Assembly: GCF_029813775.1 (NCBI RefSeq)
Contig: NZ_JARVKW010000024.1
Span: 45,363 to 109,362 of the forward strand
Direction: 5' to 3'
From: Streptomyces sp. DH24
GTDB taxonomy: Bacteria > Actinomycetota > Actinomycetes > Streptomycetales > Streptomycetaceae
Length of the DNA: 64,000 nucleotides
Shown here piece by piece: positions 55,781 to 64,000 of the stretch (position 1 is the first letter of the stretch; every line of letters starts with the position of its first letter). A program made the translations under genes and the position numbers. The notes below the pieces were generated by a model. That model made no database searches. It saw nothing but the letters and a program-made list of their open reading frames with translations, and was not told the DNA's origin.

Positions 55781-57076
55781 ATGAGTCCCCTGAAGCCACT
55801 GACGGCACGGCGGGTCGCGGTCATCGGCGGCTCGCGGGTCCCGTTCGCCCGCTCCGACGGGCCGTACGCCACCGCGTCCAACCAGGAGATGCTCACCGCC
55901 GCCCTCGACGGCCTCGTCGAGCGGTACGGGCTGCAAGCGCCGGGCACGGTCGACGAGTTCGTCGCCGGGGCCGTCCTCAAGCACAGCCGGGACTTCAACC
56001 TGGCCCGCGAGACCGTCCTCGGCTCGCGACTGGACCCGCGCACCCCCGCCTACGACATCCAGCAGGCCTGCGGCACCGGACTCCAGGCCGTCGTCGCCGC
56101 CGCCAACAAGATCGCCCTCGGGCAGACCGAGGCGGCGGTCGCGGGCGGCGCGGACACCGCGAGCGACGCGCCCCTCGGCGTGAACGACCGGCTGCGCCGC
56201 ATCCTCCTGGAGGCCCGGCGCGCCAGGTCGGCGGGCGCCCGCCTGAAGGCCCTGGCGAAGATCCGCCCCGGCCACCTCGTCCCGGACATCCCGCGCAACG
56301 CCGAGCCGCGCACCGGCCTGTCCATGGGCGAGCACGCCGCGGTCACCGCCCGCGCCTGGGGCATCGGCCGCGAGGCCCAGGACGAACTGGCGGCGACCAG
56401 CCACCAGCGGCTGGCGGCGGCGTACGAACGCGGCTTCTTCGAGGACCTCGTGGTGCCCTTCCGGGGGCTGGACCGCGACCAGAACCTGCGCCCCGGCTCC
56501 ACCGTGGAGAAACTGGCCGCCCTCAAGCCCGTGTTCGGCGTCGACCGGCCCGGTGCGACGATGACGGCGGGCAATTCGACACCCCTGACGGACGGCGCGG
56601 CCGTGGTGCTGCTGGCGAGCGAGGAGTGGGCCGAGGCGCGGGGCCTCGAACCGCTCGCGTATCTGACGGCGTACGAGACGGCGGCGGTCGACTTCGTGCA
56701 CGGCGACGCCGCGGAGGGCGCCCCGGGCGGAGACGGCCTGCTGATGGCGCCGGCGTACGCGGTGCCGCGCATGCTGGAGCGGGCCGGTCTCGGCATCGAG
56801 GACTTCGCGCTGTTCGAGATCCACGAGGCGTTCGCGTCCCAGGTGCTGGCGACCCTGGCCGCGTGGGAGAAGCAGGGCCTGGCCCCGGTGGACCGCGCCC
56901 GGCTCAACGTGGCCGGGTCGTCGCTGGCGACCGGGCACCCCTTCGCCGCGACCGGTGCGCGGATCGTGGCGACGCTGGCGAAGCTGCTCGCCGAGCGCGG
57001 GGCGCCGGGACGCGGCCTGATCTCGGTGTGCGCGGCCGGCGGGCAGGGTGTGACAGCGGTGCTGGAGCGGGCGTGA
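55781..57076 (+). CDS. Acetyl-CoA C-acyltransferase (thiolase), FadA2/FadI-type
   Basis: 431 aa. Nucleophile Cys in YDIQQACGTGLQAVVAA (near residue 96), substrate-loop GNSTPLTDGAAVVLL, FEIHEAFASQVLATL, GHPFAATGAR and the second catalytic Cys in SVCAAGGQGV. It cleaves or condenses 3-ketoacyl-CoA. ATG 55781 behind GGAGG. Divergent from fabG4. Confidence 0.94.
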   Translation: MSPLKPLTARRVAVIGGSRVPFARSDGPYATASNQEMLTAALDGLVERYGLQAPGTVDEFVAGAVLKHSRDFNLARETVLGSRLDPRTPAYDIQQACGTGLQAVVAAANKIALGQTEAAVAGGADTASDAPLGVNDRLRRILLEARRARSAGARLKALAKIRPGHLVPDIPRNAEPRTGLSMGEHAAVTARAWGIGREAQDELAATSHQRLAAAYERGFFEDLVVPFRGLDRDQNLRPGSTVEKLAALKPVFGVDRPGATMTAGNSTPLTDGAAVVLLASEEWAEARGLEPLAYLTAYETAAVDFVHGDAAEGAPGGDGLLMAPAYAVPRMLERAGLGIEDFALFEIHEAFASQVLATLAAWEKQGLAPVDRARLNVAGSSLATGHPFAATGARIVATLAKLLAERGAPGRGLISVCAAGGQGVTAVLERA

Positions 57077-57345
57077 CGGACGGGGGCGCGGCTGCCGCAT
57101 TCTCCTCATGACGGGGACCGGACAACGAAAGTGACAGACCGTCCGGTAACCCACGAGGCTGCACATCCCCGGCGCCGTACCCTCCCCGATTCCGCACCGG
57201 GCCCTCACGCGCACGCCGTACGATCCCCACACCCAACCGGCGGTAACACCTGCCCTCCGACAGACCGCCGCTGAACGCCTCGGCGCGCGAGGCGCGTACG
57301 TCATGCAGCACCCGCAGCACTCGCTGCACGCCACAGGAGCCGCCC

Positions 57346-59271
57346 GTGACCACCCCGTTGCCCTCTTTCGCGGCCTCCGCCGCCTACGACGACGCCCCCG
57401 GCCCCGTCCTCGTGAAGCCCGAGACCCGGCGCCTGGACGGGGTCGTGAGGGAGGCGTACGTCCCGCCGTTCGCCCCGCCCGTGCGGCACGGCTCGCTCGC
57501 CGAGCTGCCGTTCGAGAACGCCGCCGCGGTGCCCGACGCCGTGGTCCTCAGCCGCAAGGGCCCGGACGGCACGTGGGACGACGTCACGGCGACCCGGTTC
57601 GCCGCCGAGGTGCAGGCCGTGGCGAAGGGGCTCGTCGCCGAAGGGCTGATGCCGGGCGACCGCGTCGCGATCATGGCGCGCACGAGGTACGAGTGGACGC
57701 TGCTGGACTTCGCCGCGTGGGCGGCCGGCCTGGTGACCGTCCCCGTCTACCCGACGTCCTCCGTCTACCAGACCCGCTGGATCCTGCAGAACTCCGGCGC
57801 CGTCGCCCTCGTCACGGAGACCCCCGCGCAGGCCGCGTCCATGGGCCCCGAACTCCAGCACATCCCGGACCTGCGCCACCTGTGGGTGATGGAGAAGGGG
57901 CACGTGGAACGGCTCGCGGAGCTCGGCGCGGGTCTGCCGGACGGTGAAGTCGCCGTGCGCCGGGGCATGCTGAGCCCCGACACCCTCGCGACGCTGATCT
58001 ACACGTCCGGCACCACGGGACGCCCGAAGGGCTGCGCCCTGACCCACGGCAACTTCTTCGCCGAGGTCGACAACGCCGTCGAACTGCTCTACCCGGTCTT
58101 CAAGGCCCGCACCGCCGAGGAGCCGTCGGTCCTCCTCTTCCTGCCCATGTCGCACGTCTTCGGCCGCATGGTCGCCGTCGCCTGCGTCCGCGCCCGGGTC
58201 CGCCTGGGACACGCGCCGAGCCTGAAGGCGCAGGACCTGCTGCCGGACCTCGCGGCGTTCCGGCCGACCTGTCTGCTGACCATTCCGTACATGCTGGAGA
58301 AGGTGTTCAACGCCGCCCGCGCCAAGGCGGAGGCGGGCGGCAGGCTGTCGTCCTTCGACCGCGCGGCGGAGGCCGCCCGGCGCTACGGCGAGGCCCTGGA
58401 GGCCCGCCACAGCGGCACCGGCGGCGGACCCAGCCGCGCCCAGAAGGCCGCCCGCGCCCTCTACGACCCGCTGGTCTACCGGCGCATCCGCAACGCCATG
58501 GGCGGCCGGGTCCGTTACGCGATCTGCGGCGGCTCCCCGCTCGGCCGCCGCCTGGCCGCCTTCTACGCCGGTGCGGGCATCGAGATCTTCGAGGGCTACG
58601 GACTGACCGAGACGACCGGCGCGGCGACGGTGACGCCGCCGCTCAAACCCCGCCTGGGCACGGTCGGCTGGCCCCTGCCCGGCACCCGGATCCGCATCGC
58701 GTCCGACGGGGAGATCCTCATCGCCGGCGACCAGGTGCTGCGCGGCTACTGGGACCCGCAGGCCGGGGTCGTCCCCGTCGGCCGCGACGGCTGGCTCGCG
58801 ACGGGCGACATGGGCGAACTGGACGACGAGGGTTACCTGACCATCACCGGCCGCAAGAAGGAACTCCTCATCACGGCGGGCGGCAAGAGCGTGGCCCCGG
58901 CCCCGCTGGAGAACTGGCTCCGCTCCCATCCCCTGATCTCCCACTGCCTGGTCCTCGGCGACCGCCGCCCCTACGTCACCGCCCTCATCACCCTCGACCC
59001 CGACGGCATCACCCACTGGCGCCGCATGAACGGCAAACACCCCGTCCCGCCGGAATTCCTGGTGAACGACGAGGAGTTGCGGGCCGTCCTGCAACGCGCG
59101 GTGGACGAGGCCAACAAACTGGTCTCCCGCCCCGAATCCATCCGCCGCTTCGCCGTCCTGCCCACGGACCTCACCGAGGAGTCCGGCCACCTGACCCCGT
59201 CGATGAAACTCCGCAGAGAGGCGGTCCTGCGGGACTTCGCGTGGGTGGTGGAGGGCCTGTACGAGGGCTGA
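57346..59271 (+). CDS. AMP-forming long-chain acyl-CoA ligase
   Basis: 641 aa. ATP-loop LIYTSGTTGRPKGCALTHGN, adenylation core GYGLTETTGAATVTPPLKPR, hinge WLATGDMGELDDEGYLTITG followed by RKKELLITAGGKSVAP. It activates fatty acids to acyl-CoA for the neighbouring thiolase/reductase/dehydratase set. GTG 57346; the 269 bp before it contain no other gene. Confidence 0.94.
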   Translation: MTTPLPSFAASAAYDDAPGPVLVKPETRRLDGVVREAYVPPFAPPVRHGSLAELPFENAAAVPDAVVLSRKGPDGTWDDVTATRFAAEVQAVAKGLVAEGLMPGDRVAIMARTRYEWTLLDFAAWAAGLVTVPVYPTSSVYQTRWILQNSGAVALVTETPAQAASMGPELQHIPDLRHLWVMEKGHVERLAELGAGLPDGEVAVRRGMLSPDTLATLIYTSGTTGRPKGCALTHGNFFAEVDNAVELLYPVFKARTAEEPSVLLFLPMSHVFGRMVAVACVRARVRLGHAPSLKAQDLLPDLAAFRPTCLLTIPYMLEKVFNAARAKAEAGGRLSSFDRAAEAARRYGEALEARHSGTGGGPSRAQKAARALYDPLVYRRIRNAMGGRVRYAICGGSPLGRRLAAFYAGAGIEIFEGYGLTETTGAATVTPPLKPRLGTVGWPLPGTRIRIASDGEILIAGDQVLRGYWDPQAGVVPVGRDGWLATGDMGELDDEGYLTITGRKKELLITAGGKSVAPAPLENWLRSHPLISHCLVLGDRRPYVTALITLDPDGITHWRRMNGKHPVPPEFLVNDEELRAVLQRAVDEANKLVSRPESIRRFAVLPTDLTEESGHLTPSMKLRREAVLRDFAWVVEGLYEG

Positions 59272-59589
59272 GCGGCCCGCACGGAGGCGGGGCGCCCGTC
59301 ACCGCGCGCCCCGCCGGGCTGCCCCGCCGGAAGGGGACGCCGGTGGTCCCGCGTCGCGGCGGCAGCTCTCCGGAACCGTGTCCGCGAAGGTGCGGGCCGC
59401 CGACTCAGTGCGTCCCAGCGGCGGGCCGCCCAGCCGTGGCGGCCCGGCGCGGCGCCGTCCTCGGCGTGCGGCGGGGAAGACCGTCGGCCCGACGCCGTTC
59501 GACGGGCGGCCCGCTGCTTGCGGGCGATCAGGAGGGCCTGCGGGGTCGACTCGCCCTTGCCGGTGTCCGGTTCGACCCGCGCCCCGCCG
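59272..59589. other. Intergenic region, 318 bp, between convergent genes
   Basis: Very GC-rich, no convincing gene. A short minus-strand frame near 59500-59600 reads VEPDTGKGESTPQALLIARK without start or family match; it could be a gene remnant. No strong hairpin was pinned down. Confidence 0.4.
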
Positions 59590-59904
59590 TCACCCCAGCC
59601 CTGCCGCCCGCAGCCCCGCCGTCGTCGCCGCCGCGGCCAGTACCACCAGCGCGAACGGGGCCCCGCGCCACGCCAGGGCGCCGGCCACCAGGACCCCGGC
59701 CGGGCGTGCCCAGCCGGCGAAGGCGCCCGCCTCGGTGAGGGCGCCGGTCGCGAGCAGGGCGACCAGCAGGACCACCGCGGCGGCGGACAGCAGCTCCTGC
59801 GCGCGGGGCGGGACCTCGACCCGGCCGTGCAGCGCCGGGCCCACCAGCCGGAAGGCGTACGTCCCCACCGCCAGCGCCAGGATCACGGCCGCCGTCCCGC
59901 TCAT
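59590..59904 (-). CDS. azlD: AzlD-family branched-chain amino acid exporter subunit
   Basis: 104 aa, four hydrophobic helices: ALAVGTYAFRLVGPALHG, LLSAAAVVLLVALLATGAL, AFALVVLAAAATTAGL-like end. The small subunit of AzlCD exporters (branched-chain and related amino acids). ATG 59904 overlaps the azlC stop (ATGA). Confidence 0.9.
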   Translation of the reverse strand: MSGTAAVILALAVGTYAFRLVGPALHGRVEVPPRAQELLSAAAVVLLVALLATGALTEAGAFAGWARPAGVLVAGALAWRGAPFALVVLAAAATTAGLRAAGLG

Positions 59905-60596
59905 GCCGTACGCCCCCTGCCGTACAGCGCGAGCCCCGCGAGGGCCACCAGCACCGGAACCCCCGCGGGGACGACCGGCGTCACGGCCAGGGCCAGGGCG
60001 GCGCCGGGCAGGGCGGCCCGGCGGATTCCGGCGTCCTCGCGCAGCGCGGGCAGGACCAGGGCGGCGAGCACCGCGGGGAACGCGGCGTCCAGCCCGTACG
60101 TCGCCGTGTCGCCCAGCGCGCTCCCGGCCAGCGCCCCCGCCAGCACCCCGACGTTCCACACGACGAACAACCCGAGCCCGGAGATCCAGAACGCCGCCCG
60201 CCGCCGCTCCGGGTCCCGCTGGGCCAGCGCGAACGCCACCGTCTCGTCGGTCACCAGATGCGCCCCGGCCAGCCGGGCTAGCCGCCCCGTGCCGATGATC
60301 CCGGCGACGGCGAGGCTGAAGGCGGCCGTGCGGGTGTTGAGCAGCAGACCCGTGGCCGCCGCGGCGAACGGCCCGCCGCCCGCCAGCAGCACGCCGACCG
60401 CGCTGAACTGGGCGGAGCCCGCGTACACCACGAGGGACATCACCACCGGAACCCACACCGGCAGGCCACCGGCCACCGCGATCGCGCCGAAGGACACACC
60501 GACGATCCCGCCGGCCAGGCAGACCAGGGAGACGTCCCGGAGGAGTTCGGGATCGGGAGGGAAAGGGTGCCAGGGTGTTCGCTGTACCGAACGCAT
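59901..60596 (-). CDS. azlC: AzlC-family amino acid exporter subunit
   Basis: 231 aa membrane protein: LAGGIVGVSFGAIAVAGGLP, MSLVVYAGSAQFSAVGVLLA (family signature), LLNTRTAAFSLAVAGIIG, LVTDETVAFALAQRD. Forms the exporter with AzlD. ATG 60596. A GTTCG-N6-CGAAC palindrome covers codons 2-7, so expression is probably controlled by the divergent XRE/cupin protein. Confidence 0.92.
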   Translation of the reverse strand: MRSVQRTPWHPFPPDPELLRDVSLVCLAGGIVGVSFGAIAVAGGLPVWVPVVMSLVVYAGSAQFSAVGVLLAGGGPFAAAATGLLLNTRTAAFSLAVAGIIGTGRLARLAGAHLVTDETVAFALAQRDPERRRAAFWISGLGLFVVWNVGVLAGALAGSALGDTATYGLDAAFPAVLAALVLPALREDAGIRRAALPGAALALAVTPVVPAGVPVLVALAGLALYGRGRTA

Positions 60597-60640
60597 GTTT
60601 TCTACACTGGACGTGAGCTGTCCTGTTCGTCAAGCCGAAC
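60577..60640. promoter_or_regulatory. Twin GTTCG-N6-CGAAC operators between azlC and the XRE/cupin gene
   Basis: GTTCG-CTGTAC-CGAAC at 60577-60592 and GTTCG-TCAAGC-CGAAC at 60625-60640 have identical arms and identical spacer length. Their starts are 48 bp apart. They flank the divergent promoters, one inside the first azlC codons and one 24 bp before the regulator start. Likely sites of the adjacent HTH protein. Confidence 0.65.
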
Positions 60641-60664
60641 GATCGTACTTCTGGAGCGAACACC

Positions 60665-61252
60665 GTGCCCGAGAGTGAGACGCCGTCCACCCCTGCGCCG
60701 CCGCCCCGGCTCCCGCTCGACTGGATTGCCGCGTCCCTGCGCCGTGAGCGCACCCGCGCCGGGCTGTCCCTGTCGGAGCTGGCCAAGCGCGCGGGCATCG
60801 CCAAGTCGACGCTGTCGCAGCTGGAGGCGGCGAGCGGCAACCCCAGCATGGAGACGATCTGGGCGCTGGCCGTGGCGCTCGGCGTGCCGTTCAGCGCGCT
60901 GGTGGAACCGCCCGCGCCGGCCGTTCAGGTGATCCGCGCGGGGCAGGGGCCGGCCGTGCATTCGGAGCAGTCCAGCTACACCGCCACCCTGCTCGCGGCC
61001 AGCCCGCCGGGGGCGCGGCGCGACATCTACCGGGTGGGTCTTGAGCCCGGTTCGGTACGGGATTCGGAGCCGCACATTCCAGGGACGGTGGAACACATCG
61101 TGGTCGGCGCGGGGCGCGTGAAGGCGGGGCCGCGCGGAGATCAGGCGGTGCTGGGGCCCGGCGACTACATGGCGTATCGCGGTGACGTGCCGCACACCTA
61201 CGAGGCGCTGGCACCCGGCACGGAATTCGTGCTGATCATGCAGCACGTATGA
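60665..61252 (+). CDS. XRE-family regulator with cupin sensor domain
   Basis: 195 aa. HTH: RTRAGLSLSELAKRAGIAKS, TLSQLEAASGNPSMETIWAL (residues about 30-70), then a cupin domain (GTVEHIVVGAGRVKAGPRGD, LGPGDYMAYRGDVPHTYEAL). Such proteins sense a small molecule, often an amino acid, and control divergent transporters. GTG 60665, divergent from azlCD. Confidence 0.93.
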   Translation: MPESETPSTPAPPPRLPLDWIAASLRRERTRAGLSLSELAKRAGIAKSTLSQLEAASGNPSMETIWALAVALGVPFSALVEPPAPAVQVIRAGQGPAVHSEQSSYTATLLAASPPGARRDIYRVGLEPGSVRDSEPHIPGTVEHIVVGAGRVKAGPRGDQAVLGPGDYMAYRGDVPHTYEALAPGTEFVLIMQHV

Positions 61253-61362
61253 CGTTCGTCGACGCCCGGGGGAGAGGGGTTCGCCGGAAGTTCACCGAGG
61301 GCGGGGGAGTGAATGGGCCGGTGAGTGTGAAAAGCGGGTGCGGTGCGGGGCCGGAAAAGGGC

Positions 61363-61395
61363 AGGAGCCCCGTCGCCTGACGGCGCGGGGCTCCT
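61363..61395 (-). terminator. Hairpin terminator behind the cold-shock gene
   Basis: AGGAGCCCCG (61363-61372) pairs perfectly with CGGGGCTCCT (61386-61395), with an inner CGCC-TGAC-GGCG stem, making one long hairpin 14 bp past the csp stop. It may also serve the convergent XRE/cupin gene. Confidence 0.75.
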
Positions 61396-61408
61396 TGGGT
61401 ACTACTTG

Positions 61409-61612
61409 TCAGACAGGGGTGACGTTCTCCGCCTGCGGGCCCTTCGGGCCCTGAGTGACGTCGAAAGACACCTGCTGGTTCTCCTCAAGCGAACGGAAAC
61501 CGGTCGCATTGATCGCGGAGTAGTGGACGAAGACGTCGGGGCCGCCGCCTTCCTGGGCGATGAAACCAAAGCCCTTTTCGGCGTTGAACCACTTCACGGT
61601 TCCGGTAGCCAT
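61409..61612 (-). CDS. Cold-shock protein, CspA family
   Basis: 67 aa, single cold-shock domain with RNP1 KGFGFIAQE and RNP2 VFVHYSAIN, opening MATGTVKWFNAEKG. Binds single-stranded RNA/DNA as an RNA chaperone. A GGAGG site precedes the ATG at 61612. A long untranslated leader (about 150 nt to the candidate promoter) fits cold-shock-type post-transcriptional control. Confidence 0.97.
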   Translation of the reverse strand: MATGTVKWFNAEKGFGFIAQEGGGPDVFVHYSAINATGFRSLEENQQVSFDVTQGPKGPQAENVTPV

Positions 61613-61771
61613 AAGCCCTCCTTGGGCTCAAAGGGTTGCCCTGCTCCAGAACCAGCAAGTGTGAAGAAGTGAATTCTGCACAACTGCCTATGCCTGAGAA
61701 TGACGAGAGCCCGCGGTCACATGCTCCGCAGGCTCTGTACTGCAAGGGAAACCAAACTGCAACTTGCGATG

Positions 61772-61799
61772 AGCCTAGCACGCAGAGGTCCCGATGCAA
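61772..61799 (-). promoter_or_regulatory. Candidate vegetative promoter of the cold-shock gene
   Basis: On the minus strand TTGCAT (61799-61794) and TAGGCT (61777-61772) are separated by 16 bp, close to the streptomycete HrdB consensus. Transcription from here would leave an mRNA leader of about 150 nt ahead of the csp ATG. Confidence 0.45.
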
Positions 61800-61975
61800 T
61801 AGAGGCCAAGATCACTTCACCCGAATGTTTGAAGATCCCCGGCGAGGGTCAATAGGGAGACCCGGTCGGCGGCTCGGCCCGCCGGGCCGGCCGCCCCGCG
61901 CGAGGCCCTGGCGGCGACGTGGCGCCGACCGGGGGCGGCGGCCGGACCCCGGAACCCGAGGGCTAGCCTCACGAT

Positions 61976-62824
61976 GTGGACAATTCTCGCACCCGGCCGC
62001 GTGTCGGCCACATCCAGTTCCTGAACTGCCTGCCCCTGTACTGGGGGCTCGCGAGAACGGGCACGCTCCTCGACTTCGAGCTCACGAAGGACACCCCCGA
62101 GAAGCTCAGCGAGAAGCTGGTGCGGGGCGACCTCGACATCGGTCCGGTCACCCTGGTCGAGTTCCTCAAGCACGCGGACGACCTGGTCGCCTTCCCCGAC
62201 ATCGCCGTCGGCTGCGACGGCCCGGTGATGTCGTGCGTGATCGTCTCGCAGGTCCCGCTGGAGCGCCTGGACGGCGCCCGGGTCGCCCTCGGTTCGACCT
62301 CGCGCACCTCCGTGCGGCTCGCCCAGCTGCTGCTGGCGGAGCGTTTCGGCGTACGGCCGGACTACTACACCTGCCCGCCCGACCTCGGCCTGATGATGCG
62401 TGAGGCCGACGCGGCGGTGCTGATCGGGGACGCCGCGCTGCGCGCCAACCTGCACGACGGGCCGCGCTTCGGGCTCCAGGTGCACGACCTGGGCGCGCTG
62501 TGGAAGGAGTGGACGGGGCTGCCGTTCGTCTTCGCCGTGTGGGCGGCGCGGCGGGACTACCTGGAGCGCGAGCCGGTCATCACCCGCAAGGTGCACGAGG
62601 CCTTCCTCGCCTCCCGCAACCTCTCCCTGGAGGAGGTCGGCAAGGTCGCCGAACAGGCCGCCCGCTGGGAGGACTTCGACGAGCAGGTCCTTCAGCGGTA
62701 CTTCACCACCCTCGACTTCCGCTTCGGCGCACCGCAGCTGGCGGCGGTCGCCGAGTTCGCGCGGCGCGTCGGCCCGACGACGGGCTTCCCGGCGGACGTG
62801 AAGGTCGACCTCCTCCAGCCGTAG
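61976..62824 (+). CDS. mqnA: Menaquinone biosynthesis protein MqnA (chorismate dehydratase)
   Basis: 282 aa. N-terminal RPRVGHIQFLNCLPLYWGL and the MqnA signature LALGSTSRTSVRLAQLLL (here VALGSTSRTSVRLAQ), then DAAVLIGDAALRA and WTGLPFVFAVWAARRDY. It dehydrates chorismate to 3-(1-carboxyvinyloxy)benzoate, the substrate of MqnE encoded at 48115. GTG 61976, single gene. Confidence 0.95.
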   Translation: MDNSRTRPRVGHIQFLNCLPLYWGLARTGTLLDFELTKDTPEKLSEKLVRGDLDIGPVTLVEFLKHADDLVAFPDIAVGCDGPVMSCVIVSQVPLERLDGARVALGSTSRTSVRLAQLLLAERFGVRPDYYTCPPDLGLMMREADAAVLIGDAALRANLHDGPRFGLQVHDLGALWKEWTGLPFVFAVWAARRDYLEREPVITRKVHEAFLASRNLSLEEVGKVAEQAARWEDFDEQVLQRYFTTLDFRFGAPQLAAVAEFARRVGPTTGFPADVKVDLLQP

Positions 62825-62932
62825 GAGCCCCGCGGCTGCCGGACCGTGGGGCACGCCGGGCTCCGGCACTACGCTGCTGGGCAGTCGTACGGGGGTCCCG
62901 GGGACGCTCGGGGACTCGGGGGAGGAGTGACC

Positions 62933-64000
62933 ATGCAGCCGCTCGACGTCGACGAACCGGCCGCGGTGGGGCCCTACCGGCTGCTCGGCCGGCTCGGTTC
63001 CGGCGGCATGGGCCGGGTCTACCTGGGGCGCAGCGCGGGCGGCCGGACGGTCGCCGTCAAGATCGTGCACCCGCACTTCGCGCTGGACGAGGAGTTCCGG
63101 GCCCGGTTCCGCCGCGAGGTGGAGGCCGCGCGGCGGGTCGGCGGAGCGTGGACGGCGCCGGTGCTGGACGCCGACCCGGAGGCGCGCGTGCCGTGGGTCG
63201 CGACGGCCTACGCGGCGGGCCCCTCCCTGACGGCGGCCGTCGCGGACGGCGGCCCGATGCCGGTCCACACCGTACGGGCGCTGGGAGCGGGTCTGGCGGA
63301 GGCGCTGACGGCCGTGCACGAACTGGGCCTGGTGCACCGGGACGTGAAGCCGTCCAACGTCCTGCTCACCCTGGACGGGCCGCTGCTGATCGACTTCGGC
63401 ATCGCCCGCGCCACGGACGGCACCGCCTCCCTCACCTCGACGGGCGTGTCCATCGGATCGCCCGGTTACATGGCGCCCGAGCAGATCCTCGGCAAGGGCG
63501 TCACGGGCGCGTCCGACGTCTTCTCGCTGGGCGCGGTCCTGACGTTCGCGGCGACCGGCGAACCGCCCTTCCGGGGGGACTCGTCGGCCGCGCTGCTCTA
63601 CAAGGTCGTCCACGAGGAGCCCGAACTCGGCGCCCTGGACGGTCACCTGCGGGAGCTGGCGGCGGCCTGCCTCGCCAAGGACCCGGCCGCCCGGCCGGAC
63701 CCGGCCGAGCTGGCCCGGCGGCTGGCTCCCGACGGGGCGGCCCGGCTCGTCGCGGGCGGCTGGCTGCCGGGCGCGCTGGTGGAGCAGGTCAGCCGGAGCG
63801 CCGTACGGCTGCTGAATCTCGACGCGACGGGTGCGGGCGCCGACGTCGCGTCCGGGCCGGTGGGTTTCAGCAGCCCCGCGGTGCGGCCGCCCGACACGGC
63901 GGGCGGGGAGGGCTCCGGGGCGCCGACGGTGGGGGAGTTCGGTCCGGCGCCGGTGATGCCGGCAGGTACCGGCGGTGCCGTGGTGCCGCCGCGCCCGGTC
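62933..64000 (+). CDS. Serine/threonine protein kinase, C-terminus beyond window
   Basis: 356 codons visible, no stop. Hanks-type kinase domain: GSGGMGRVYLG (from residue 22), ATP Lys43 (VAVKIV), catalytic HRDVKPSN (135-142), DFG 154-156, activation-loop SLTSTGVSIGSPGYMAPEQI. After residue 260 a Pro/Gly/Ala-rich linker begins, typical before a membrane helix or sensor domain that would lie outside the window. ATG 62933 follows GGAGGAG; GTG 62927 is an alternative. Confidence 0.94.
   Translation, partial: MQPLDVDEPAAVGPYRLLGRLGSGGMGRVYLGRSAGGRTVAVKIVHPHFALDEEFRARFRREVEAARRVGGAWTAPVLDADPEARVPWVATAYAAGPSLTAAVADGGPMPVHTVRALGAGLAEALTAVHELGLVHRDVKPSNVLLTLDGPLLIDFGIARATDGTASLTSTGVSIGSPGYMAPEQILGKGVTGASDVFSLGAVLTFAATGEPPFRGDSSAALLYKVVHEEPELGALDGHLRELAAACLAKDPAARPDPAELARRLAPDGAARLVAGGWLPGALVEQVSRSAVRLLNLDATGAGADVASGPVGFSSPAVRPPDTAGGEGSGAPTVGEFGPAPVMPAGTGGAVVPPRPV

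Noticed and set aside
52836..57076. Polyketide or secondary-metabolite cluster around fabG, MaoC and thiolase
   Set aside because: No ketosynthase, carrier protein or tailoring genes; gene order matches the primary fatty-acid htdX-fabG4-fadA2 arrangement.
59378..60298. Plus-strand frame across azlD/azlC
   Set aside because: Pro/Arg-rich shadow of two overlapping, well-supported membrane protein genes.

Overview
The window is high-GC actinobacterial chromosome, almost certainly Streptomyces. GTG/TTG starts, GTGA and TGATG stop-start overlaps, Tat/lipoprotein exports and the gene order from hemL through the cytochrome c maturation block to the futalosine (menaquinone) genes all match what I recall of the S. 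coelicolor SCO4469-SCO4507 neighbourhood (recalled, not looked up). No rRNA, tRNA or CRISPR array was seen.

Layout. (1) 1-4256: an arsenic resistance island: arsC (cut by the window edge), arsR, an ACR3 arsenite exporter, a probable ArsN-type acetyltransferase coupled to a second ArsR, and an ArsO-like flavoprotein. (2) 4288-8786: terpene cyclase, polyprenyl diphosphate synthase, an ABC1/UbiB kinase-like protein and an Arg/Asp-repeat protein, all on the minus strand, with an 18-bp tandem repeat between the first two. (3) 9369-12264: single accessory genes (PLAT-like, hemerythrin-like, an unrecognised protein, DCC thiol-disulfide protein). (4) About 12850-27600: an integrated, partly decayed mobile region. 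Its left end truncates an HTTM membrane-protein gene. It carries unknown genes, a GNAT, an XRE/TPR regulator, an anti-sigma-like ATPase and an ATP-grasp RiPP (graspetide) locus with precursor, maturase and PIMT-like methyltransferase, then a broken relaxase, a MobC-like protein, a DUF3631 P-loop ATPase, a small excisionase and an intact tyrosine integrase. (5) 27655-64000: core chromosome: hemL, a histidine phosphatase, a deacetylase-like lipoprotein, resA-ccdA-resB-ccsB, a P-loop ATPase plus membrane-anchored ligand-binding protein, a lone condensation-domain protein, a transporter/LysR pair, mqnL-mqnP-mqnM-(asnC)-mqnE, udgX, a Cys-rich leader peptide ahead of a DAACS symporter, a fatty-acid locus resembling mycobacterial htdX-fabG4-fadA2 with its TetR, a fadD-type ligase, azlCD with an XRE/cupin regulator, a cold-shock gene, mqnA and the start of a Ser/Thr kinase.

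The least ordinary part is the mobile region. The graspetide maturase gene has an apparent one-base deletion, while the relaxase has an in-frame TGA and two compensating single-base shifts. I saw no comparable lesion in the core genes. This suggests real decay of the element, but homopolymer sequencing error cannot be excluded for the indels. Several regulatory sites can be read directly: twin GTTCG-N6-CGAAC palindromes at azlC/XRE, paired palindromes between fabG and the thiolase, a repeated 12-mer at the arsenic genes, and overlapping palindromes before the Cys leader peptide.
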